Positions 1 to 5,591 of a DNA stretch of 6,843 nt are shown piece after piece. This stretch comes from Desulfotignum sp. (GTDB taxonomy: Bacteria; Desulfobacterota; Desulfobacteria; Desulfobacterales; Desulfobacteraceae): the NCBI GenBank assembly GCA_011390695.1, contig JAABRW010000446.1:1-6843 (forward strand). Direction: 5' to 3'. The notes under the pieces were generated by a model. The model was not told the origin of the DNA, ran no database searches, and saw nothing but the letters and a program-made list of their open reading frames with translations. How positions within the stretch are numbered: the stretch's first letter is position 1; each line of letters begins with the position of its first letter. The position numbers were made by a program, and so were the translations under genes.

Positions 1-620
1 GTGTCGGGCAGGGCCCCGCAGTTGATGGCCATGAAAGGCTTGTCTTTTCTGGGCCCCATGTTGTGGATGGCCCGGGCCAGGAGTTCTTTGCCAGTGCCGG
101 TTTCCCCCTCGATGAGAACGGTGGCATCCGAGCCGGATACCTGGGGCAGGATGGCAAAGATTTTTTTCATGGCACTGCTGTTGCTGACAATATCTTCCAC
201 CTGGAAGCTGGCGGACAATTCCTTGCGCAGTTCTTCCACAAGTGAAAGGTCCCTGAAAATTTCCACCCCGCCGATGACGTCATTGTTTTTGTCTATAAGC
301 AGGGAAGTGGATACGGATATGGGGATTTTTTTCTGTTGGCTGTTGATGATATATGCCGAGGAGGAGACATAGGGTTTGCCTTCTTCCATTGTTTTTTTCA
401 GGGCGCAGTCCACCTCGCACATATTGGATCGGAATACTTCCCAGCAGTGGCGGCCGATGGCCTCTTTTCTGCTGATACCGGTGATTTCCTCGGCAGCCCG
501 GTTAAAGGAGGTGATTTCCCAGTTGTAGTCTATGGTGAATACCCCGTCGGAAATGCATTCCAGGATAACTTCGGTGGTTTCCTTTGTCAGGGGGCCGAAT
601 ATTTTCTTTTTATGGATCAT
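1..620 (-). CDS. PAS domain sigma-54-dependent transcriptional activator (partial, C-terminus outside window)
   Basis: The reverse strand is open from an ATG at 620 to the left edge and encodes 206 complete residues plus two bases. An in-frame TAA lies a few codons upstream and no other start codon lies between, so this ATG is the likely start. Residues about 15-125 form a PAS-like sensor (SDGVFTIDYNWEITSFNRAA, then EEITGISRKEAIGRHCWEVF), with cysteines at 59, 68 and 72. A short linker leads into the AAA+ domain of sigma-54 activators from about residue 140, with the Walker A loop GETGTGKE at 172-179 followed by ARAIHNMG and the INCGALPD segment typical of this family. Family knowledge: such proteins are cytoplasmic enhancer-binding ATPases that remodel sigma-54 RNA polymerase and normally end in a Fis-type helix-turn-helix. 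The rest of the AAA+ domain, including the GAFTGA loop, and the DNA-binding domain would lie left of the window. The target genes are unknown. It lies 98 bp downstream of the aldolase gene in the same direction and may be read from that operon or from its own promoter. Confidence 0.93.
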   Translation of the reverse strand, partial: MIHKKKIFGPLTKETTEVILECISDGVFTIDYNWEITSFNRAAEEITGISRKEAIGRHCWEVFRSNMCEVDCALKKTMEEGKPYVSSSAYIINSQQKKIPISVSTSLLIDKNNDVIGGVEIFRDLSLVEELRKELSASFQVEDIVSNSSAMKKIFAILPQVSGSDATVLIEGETGTGKELLARAIHNMGPRKDKPFMAINCGALPD

Positions 621-658
621 GTGGTTTTTGCCTGAAGGTTAAATGGATGCCTTTGTTT

Positions 659-687
659 TTTATACACAAAAAAGTCTGTAAATGCAA
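659..687 (-). promoter_or_regulatory. Possible sigma-70 promoter of the sigma-54 activator gene
   Basis: On the reverse strand, a -10-like TATAAA (659-664) lies 17 bp downstream of TTGCAT (682-687), which matches the -35 consensus only in its first three bases. Transcription would start near 652, giving a leader of about 30 nt before the ATG at 620. The -10 is good and the -35 is poor, so this is a suggestion only. Read-through from the aldolase gene is an equally simple explanation for expression. Confidence 0.3.
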
Positions 688-718
688 CTGCAGGGCACAG
701 GGCACCCAACAATGCGCA

Positions 719-1942
719 TCAGGCGGATTTCAGGCGGCGGACCTGTTCCAGATACCGGGTTTTGCAAAGGGTTTCCACCGCTGCCATGGTGGAAAAGGCC
801 CGGGTGAAATCGGTTTTTCCTGTAACAAACAACCCATGGCCATGGACAATCACGCTGTCTGATGTGTCACATGCCCGGGGCAGGGTGTTGCACAGTCCGA
901 AGGGGCCGGTTCCCACCTCTCCGGGCACGATGGGAACAGATCCGATATGGCGGGGCACCGGGCAGTGGGTATGGCATTTGTCTGCAAAAGCACAGGCAGC
1001 CTTTTGGGCGGGATCGCAGTCCATGGATGCAATCACACAAAACCGGGGATGCCCGTGGAGAATGGTCTGGCAGCCGGTGCGGGCAATGGTTTCCAGGTGA
1101 GCGGTCAGTTCACTTGAGGCGGTGATGCCTGCAGTTGAAGAGCCGTCCAAGGGGACCGGGTCGATGCACCCGGTCAGTTCATCCAGGCTGGCCCCGGTCT
1201 GGCTGATATACAGGGTGTTGTTCCAGCAGCAGGATATATTGCCGAAATAGGAATCCACAAGGCCGTGGTCCACAACTTTTCTGCCTGTCTGGACCATGGC
1301 TGCATACACTTCCTGCTCCCTGGAAAACGGACCGTGCACCAGATCAGGAAAGGCGGGCAGCTCTTTTTGCAAAAAAGGCAGGACCTGGTCAAAAACATGG
1401 TCCATTTCCGGATCATGGTGCCCTAATTTCAGGCCGGCCAGGTAATTGCTGAAAAAGGCCACAAAACAGGCAAAGCATACCGAACTCATGTGTACAAATC
1501 CCTGTTCCGGGCTGACAGTTCCCGGGGCAATCACAGCTGGTCCGAAAAATTCTGGGTCCCGGTCATTTTCCAGGATAATAACGGTTTTCCGTTGTTTCAG
1601 GGCCTGGATAACGGCGTGAAGATCAAACCGGTCCACCACTGGCAGGTCATGGAGAAAGGTGCGGGTTTCACAGTCCCGGGGCAGAATGGTGCCTCCGGAT
1701 TTCAGGGCACGGCCGGCCAGAAATCTGATGATAAGGTCATAGGGAAACCCGGGCCGCAAAAAGACCAGAGAATTGATGTTCAGGTGCTGAAAAATTTTTT
1801 CCAGCACCGGGGTTTCCAGGGCGGTTGTATTCCATACCAGGTCCCGGTCCAGCCCGCCCACCAGGGGGGCACCCGGACCGGCAGTTGCGGCAAGGCCGGC
1901 ATCCACAAGTTTTTGGGCATATTTTTTTACAAGGATTTCCAC
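719..1942 (-). CDS. Class II aldolase/adducin family protein with ~200-residue N-terminal extension
   Basis: The protein has 407 residues. The C-terminal half (about 205-400) is a class II aldolase fold: FGNIS (233-237), SQTGASLDEL (247-256), SSE with Glu278, HGHP with His296 and His298, and HGHGLFVTG (367-375). By alignment from memory with L-fuculose-1-phosphate aldolase, Glu278, His296, His298 and His369 are the catalytic acid and the three metal-binding histidines, so the site looks intact. Classical members are about 210-250 residues; here residues 1-200 form an extra region I do not recognise. The segment between the HGH and HGHG motifs carries Cys302, 309, 317, 323 and 327 plus His324 and 326, a possible extra metal site. 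The start is GTG at 1942, overlapping the last 16 bases of the upstream AOR gene; a G-rich stretch (gctgggggtttc) just before it can serve as ribosome binding site. Translation is therefore probably coupled to the AOR. The substrate is unknown: the family includes sugar-phosphate aldolases, epimerases and dehydratases, and non-catalytic adducins. Confidence 0.88.
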   Translation of the reverse strand: MEILVKKYAQKLVDAGLAATAGPGAPLVGGLDRDLVWNTTALETPVLEKIFQHLNINSLVFLRPGFPYDLIIRFLAGRALKSGGTILPRDCETRTFLHDLPVVDRFDLHAVIQALKQRKTVIILENDRDPEFFGPAVIAPGTVSPEQGFVHMSSVCFACFVAFFSNYLAGLKLGHHDPEMDHVFDQVLPFLQKELPAFPDLVHGPFSREQEVYAAMVQTGRKVVDHGLVDSYFGNISCCWNNTLYISQTGASLDELTGCIDPVPLDGSSTAGITASSELTAHLETIARTGCQTILHGHPRFCVIASMDCDPAQKAACAFADKCHTHCPVPRHIGSVPIVPGEVGTGPFGLCNTLPRACDTSDSVIVHGHGLFVTGKTDFTRAFSTMAAVETLCKTRYLEQVRRLKSA

Positions 1943-3693
1943 GAAACCCCCAGCTGCTGCGCTTTTTTGCGTGTGGGCAGGCCGTTTGGGGTCAGCCCCC
2001 GCACAGCATAATAGGCAGCTTTGGCCTGTAAAAAATCTGCCCGGTCAATGGGCGGTACCATGAACTGGCCTGCGCCGGTGCCGGGTTGCGTGAAAAACCG
2101 GGCAGGCAGGTCATCGTGCCGGGCATCGAATCCCCTGCAGCTGTTGATGATCCGCTCATTATAATATATTTTTTCCCCGGCAGCCAGAAGATCCTGGGCA
2201 GTGACATCCTGTCCGGTCACAGCAGAAAACACTTTGGCATATTCTTCCAGGCCGGCGGCAAAGAAAGTGAATTTGCAGGCGATCAGCGAATCCACCACTG
2301 CATTGAGATCTTCGGCGATTTTGATGATTCTGGCTTTGCCGCTGAAAGAAAACCGGTCCGTGGCCACGGGTTTTCTTAAAATTTCATGGGAAATGGGATA
2401 GGCCCGCAGATGGCATCCCCCCCTGGTGGACATGGCAAATCCCAGGGCCATGCCGTATGCACCCCTGGGGTCGTAGGCCGGCAGCTCCAGGCCCTTGACC
2501 GCCATGGCAGCATCCGGCCGGCCCATGGATCCGGCATAGGCAGCAGCCCCTTTTTTCAAGGCTTTCCCCTCCCCCCGGTCCATAGCAATGTCATCCAGCA
2601 GTGCCAGCAGAGAGGCAGGGGTAAAATCCTTTTGTGTGATCTCCCGGAAACAGGCCAGGGTGACGGCAGCGGAAATGGTGTCCATGCCCAGGCTGTTGCA
2701 GCGCTGGTTGGCAGCAGTGACAAGATGGATATCCTGTAATCCCACAAGGGCTGTAAAATGGGACATGGTTTCAAATTCCGGCATGGCAGTGCCGGCAGAG
2801 GTTCGGGTGCCGATTTTTTTGCACAGGATATGGCACCCTCTGCATCCGTGGTTTTTCGGGGAATAGGTCCTGGCATAGGCAGCGGCATTGAGTTCTGCTG
2901 CAGCACCAGACCAGGTGGCGGAAAAGTTGTCTGTGGGCATCATGTGCCGGTTGTCCATCAGATCATACATGGCACCGGTCCCCATGCGGGAAAAACCGTA
3001 TCTGCCCATGAGTGCAGGGGATGCAGCAGTCAGGCGGCATATGTCCTGTCTGGCAATTTTCAGCTGTTCAGGGTCTTTGACCCGGGTGCGGCCGGTGCCT
3101 GACACCAGAATGTATTTGAGTTTTTTTACACCCAGGCACAGCCCCAGTCCGGTACGGCCGGCAGCATGGTACCGGTCCGTGATGACCGCGGCAAACCGTA
3201 CCCTGTTTTCCCCTGCCGGCCCGATGCAGGCAAGGCCTGCCTTTTTCGGGTTCAGGTGCTGGTACACGGCATCTGTGGTCATTCCCCACAGGTTTCCGGC
3301 CGTAACCAGGGTGATGCGGTCGTCATTGATTTCAATGCCCACAGGGTCGTCACTTTTGCCGGTGATGACAATACCGTCCCAGCCGGCCCGTTTGAGCTGC
3401 ACCCCGATTTTTCCGCCCACAGAGGCATCTGCCATAAGACCGGTCAAAGGGGAGACAGACACCATGTGGGAGCGGCCTGATGTGGGTGCGGCAGTGGCGG
3501 TGAGGGGGCCTGTGAACAGACACACCGGCACATCCGGGTGGTCCCAGTCCAGGGTGGCGGCGGGCTGCAGAAACAGACCCCCCATGCCCCTGCCTCCCAG
3601 ATACCGGGCACAGATGTCGGGGGACAGGGGCTGGACGGCAATTTTCTGCCGGGTCAGGTCGATCAGGGCAATCTTTCCGGTCCAGCCGTACAT
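1927..3693 (-). CDS. Aldehyde:ferredoxin oxidoreductase family tungstoenzyme
   Basis: The protein has 588 residues, close to the roughly 600 of the family. It begins with the hallmark MYGWTGKIALIDL. The N-terminal AOR domain continues with YLGGRGMG (31-38), GRSHMVSVSPLTG (73-85) and SVGGKIGVQLKRAGWDGIVI (91-110), then IGPAGENRVRFAA (157-169) and AAGRTGLG (177-184). The [4Fe-4S] cluster ligands are Cys284, Cys287 and Cys291 (C-x2-C-x3-C) with the distant fourth Cys473 in DSLIACKF. CNSLGMDTIS (332-341) and RGGCHLRAYP (424-433) match the pterin and active-site regions; PEFET (305-309) probably supplies the active-site glutamate. Known role of the family: reversible oxidation of aldehydes to acids with ferredoxin, using a tungsten bis-pyranopterin cofactor, in the cytoplasm of anaerobes. 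The exact substrate cannot be read from sequence, and the superfamily includes formaldehyde and glyceraldehyde-3-phosphate oxidoreductases and benzoyl-CoA reductase subunits. The gene lies 28 bp after the malic enzyme gene and overlaps the aldolase gene by 16 bp. No strong Shine-Dalgarno precedes the ATG. The stretch GLCLGVKKLKYILV (184-197) departs from the usual family consensus. Confidence 0.94.
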   Translation of the reverse strand: MYGWTGKIALIDLTRQKIAVQPLSPDICARYLGGRGMGGLFLQPAATLDWDHPDVPVCLFTGPLTATAAPTSGRSHMVSVSPLTGLMADASVGGKIGVQLKRAGWDGIVITGKSDDPVGIEINDDRITLVTAGNLWGMTTDAVYQHLNPKKAGLACIGPAGENRVRFAAVITDRYHAAGRTGLGLCLGVKKLKYILVSGTGRTRVKDPEQLKIARQDICRLTAASPALMGRYGFSRMGTGAMYDLMDNRHMMPTDNFSATWSGAAAELNAAAYARTYSPKNHGCRGCHILCKKIGTRTSAGTAMPEFETMSHFTALVGLQDIHLVTAANQRCNSLGMDTISAAVTLACFREITQKDFTPASLLALLDDIAMDRGEGKALKKGAAAYAGSMGRPDAAMAVKGLELPAYDPRGAYGMALGFAMSTRGGCHLRAYPISHEILRKPVATDRFSFSGKARIIKIAEDLNAVVDSLIACKFTFFAAGLEEYAKVFSAVTGQDVTAQDLLAAGEKIYYNERIINSCRGFDARHDDLPARFFTQPGTGAGQFMVPPIDRADFLQAKAAYYAVRGLTPNGLPTRKKAQQLGVSWKSL

Positions 3694-3721
3694 GGGCGGG
3701 TTTCTCTTTCTCAGGCAGCCG

Positions 3722-5446
3722 TCAAAAATACACGGGATTCCAGATCATGTTGTCAATAAGGGTATTGAGACGGTCTACATCATTGTTGTGTTGGAAGCGG
3801 GAAAAGGCACAGCCCTTGTCTGTTACCCCGGCTTTGACCGCCTCGGCCCCCACCTTTTTGGCCACTGCAATGGATACTTCCCGCAGCTGGTCCAGGGGCG
3901 GGCACAAAATGCCGTCCCGGATATCCTGGTCTGTGATAAATTCAGCCACAGCATGGGCAGCAGCGGAAAAAAAGACCGGCAGCACTTTTGTGGCGCCGGA
4001 AGCCACAATGCCCAGGCCCACCCCGGGAAAGATAAAGGCATTGTTCATCTGGCCGATGCGGTATTCTTTGTTGTTGCGCACCACCGGGGCAAAGGGCGAT
4101 CCTGTTGCCACAAGGGCCTTTCCATCGGTCCACTGGTACAGATCTTCGGGCAGTGCCTCGGTCTTGGTGGTGGGGTTGCTCAAAGGCAGGATCACCGGCC
4201 GGTCCGTGTTTTCTGCCACTGCATCCACAATTTCCCGGGTAAAACATCCGGGCTGGCCTGATGTGCCGATGAGCACCGTTACCTTTTCATTGATGATTGC
4301 ATTGACAAGGGTATTGTCTTTCGGGGTTTTGATCCAGGAAAGGGTGTGCGGGTCTCTGGCAAATTTGGTTTTATAAGGTTCCAGGTCCCGGTCTGTGGTG
4401 ACCACCCCTTTGGAATCCAGGGTGAGAATTTTGTTTTTTGCCGCACTTTCATCCATGCCCTGTTCCATCAGTTCGGTCATGATCTGTTCAGCAATGCCCA
4501 CCCCGCCGGCACCGGCGCCATGCACCAGAAAAACCTGGTCAGTGAAAGATTGTTTTTTTGATTTCATGGCAGCCAGGATACCTGCCAGGGTGATGGCCCC
4601 TGTGCCCTGGATATCATCGTTAAAGGAAATAACCTGGTCAAGAAACTTGTCCCGCACGGAAAACGCCGCCTGTTTGGAAAAATCTTCCCACTGGCACAGG
4701 GCCCTGGGAAAGACTTTTTTAAATGCGGTGACAAATTTTTCAATAAAGGTGTCGTAATCATCACCTTTAAGCCTTTTGTGGCGCCAGCCGAGATAATTGG
4801 GATCGCTGATCAAATCCGGATTGTCGGTTCCCACATCCAGGGAGATGGGCAGGCAGTGCCAGGGCGCAATACCGGCGCCCTGGGTATAGAGCATGAGTTT
4901 GCCCAGGCAGATGGGAATCCCGCCCGCACCCTGGTCTCCGATACCTAAAATGCCCTGGTTGTCGGTTACCACCGCCACACGGATATCCTGGTCTGTGTAG
5001 TTGCCCAGGATCTGTTCAGCATTGTCGATATTGTCGGGAAACAGGTGGATGCCGTTGGCCCGTCTGAACATGGTGGAATACTGCTGGCAGGCCAGGCCCA
5101 CGGTGGGGGTGTAGATAATGGGCAGAAACTGGGTTATGTCACTGGCAATAACTGCATGGGCAAGCACAACATTCCGGTCATACAGGCTTCGGATATAGAT
5201 AAATTTTTCAATGTCATTTTCTTTTTCAGCAACAATATCCAGGCTGGTTTTTACCTGGTCTTCAAGGGTCTTGACCCGGGGGGGCAGAAATCCGCTCAAC
5301 TTCAGCCGGATACGTTCGGCAATGGAAAAAGCGGTCCCTTTGCTGATGTTGTTGAAACGGAGGATATCATATCCCCGGAGATTAATGGTGACACCGGTGG
5401 TTTCACCGTATTCACCGTATTCAAATTCATAATGGTTGATTTCCAT
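3722..5446 (-). CDS. maeA: Malic enzyme, large type (malate dehydrogenase, oxaloacetate-decarboxylating)
   Basis: The protein has 574 residues, the length of the large malic enzymes such as E. coli MaeA and the eukaryotic enzymes. It catalyses oxidative decarboxylation of malate to pyruvate and CO2 with reduction of NAD(P). Visible motifs are YTPTVG (112-117, catalytic Tyr112), VVTDNQGILGIGDQG (159-173), the catalytic lysine Lys183 in GKLMLY, metal ligands Glu254 and Asp255 in WEDF, FNDDIQGTG (275-283), the dinucleotide loop GAGAGGVG (310-317), IGTSGQPGCFT (393-403), LSNPT (422-426) and QMNNAFIFPG (466-475). Catalytic and metal residues all look intact. The sequence alone does not settle whether NAD or NADP is used; the symbol rests on family membership. 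The start is the ATG at 5446: a TGA in frame lies upstream with no start between, and AAGGA (5459-5463) sits about 12 nt before the ATG. It is probably the first gene of an operon with the AOR and aldolase genes. The start region lies within operator-like inverted repeats, suggesting control at this site. Confidence 0.96.
   Translation of the reverse strand: MEINHYEFEYGEYGETTGVTINLRGYDILRFNNISKGTAFSIAERIRLKLSGFLPPRVKTLEDQVKTSLDIVAEKENDIEKFIYIRSLYDRNVVLAHAVIASDITQFLPIIYTPTVGLACQQYSTMFRRANGIHLFPDNIDNAEQILGNYTDQDIRVAVVTDNQGILGIGDQGAGGIPICLGKLMLYTQGAGIAPWHCLPISLDVGTDNPDLISDPNYLGWRHKRLKGDDYDTFIEKFVTAFKKVFPRALCQWEDFSKQAAFSVRDKFLDQVISFNDDIQGTGAITLAGILAAMKSKKQSFTDQVFLVHGAGAGGVGIAEQIMTELMEQGMDESAAKNKILTLDSKGVVTTDRDLEPYKTKFARDPHTLSWIKTPKDNTLVNAIINEKVTVLIGTSGQPGCFTREIVDAVAENTDRPVILPLSNPTTKTEALPEDLYQWTDGKALVATGSPFAPVVRNNKEYRIGQMNNAFIFPGVGLGIVASGATKVLPVFFSAAAHAVAEFITDQDIRDGILCPPLDQLREVSIAVAKKVGAEAVKAGVTDKGCAFSRFQHNNDVDRLNTLIDNMIWNPVYF
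5402..5419 (-). repeat. 9-bp tandem repeat in the malic enzyme N-terminus
   Basis: The plus strand reads TTCACCGTA twice without a gap. On the coding strand this gives two Glu-Tyr-Gly units at residues 9-14 of the malic enzyme. The unit is a multiple of three, so a change in copy number would keep the frame. It is probably a harmless small duplication in a variable N-terminal segment. Confidence 0.7.
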
Positions 5447-5540
5447 GATACAAATGTTTCCTTTTCAATAATGCCGTAATTGTGCATACAAAAATATAAT
5501 CGGATATCATAGCATACATTTGTATCATAGGAAACATTTG
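5445..5540. repeat. Nested inverted repeats spanning malic enzyme promoter and ribosome binding site
   Basis: Two perfect inverted repeats interlock. ATGATACAAATG at 5445-5456 matches the reverse complement CATTTGTATCAT at 5517-5528 (12 bp). CAAATGTTTCC at 5451-5461 matches the reverse complement GGAAACATTTG at 5530-5540 (11 bp). The left block (5445-5461) is thus one 17-bp unit covering the malic enzyme start codon and part of its Shine-Dalgarno. The right block (5517-5540) holds both halves of it in swapped order, overlapping the proposed -10 and spacer. Shorter direct repeats lie between or next to them: TATCATAG at 5505-5512 and 5523-5530, and GCATACA at 5484-5490 and 5512-5518. The arrangement looks like paired operator sites for a DNA-binding regulator; the protein is unknown. 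Confidence 0.6.
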
Positions 5541-5551
5541 AAAAAAATCAA
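5524..5551 (-). promoter_or_regulatory. Probable sigma-70 promoter of the malic enzyme operon
   Basis: On the reverse strand TTGATT (-35, 5546-5551) is followed after 16 bp by TATGAT (-10, 5524-5529; five of six consensus bases). Transcription would start near 5517, leaving a leader of about 70 nt before the ATG at 5446. The spacer and -10 are occupied by one block of the inverted repeats described here, so a protein bound there would cover the polymerase site. No GG-N10-GC sigma-54 element was seen in this gap. Confidence 0.45.
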
Positions 5552-5591
5552 CAAGCACGGTGAATTCATTCTGACTGTCAGTTCATCTGTT

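Noticed and set aside
691..706. GGGCACA/GGGCACC direct repeat
   Set aside because: Two short imperfect copies in a GC-rich stretch are easily explained by chance, and nothing else marks the site.
666..718. Possible terminator between the aldolase and regulator genes
   Set aside because: The minus strand has GGGTGCCCTGTGCCC and a later T run, but the best stem is three GC pairs plus two GU pairs and is well separated from the T run. Not convincing.
1490..2011. Plus-strand open frame of 173 codons
   Set aside because: It is antisense to the aldolase and AOR genes, with no family resemblance and no ribosome binding site of note.
2888..4261. Long plus-strand open frame of 457 codons
   Set aside because: It lies antisense to two well-supported genes (AOR and malic enzyme), crosses their junction, and its translation is rich in Pro, Arg and Ser with no recognisable motif. 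It is a by-product of codon bias on the other strand.
5541..5591. Possible terminator after the acyl-CoA ligase gene (CTGACTGTCAG at 5571-5581 and a run of seven T on the minus strand at 5541-5547)
   Set aside because: The palindrome has a one-base centre and cannot form a normal hairpin loop, and it lies more than 20 bases from the T run. No GC-rich stem abuts the T run.
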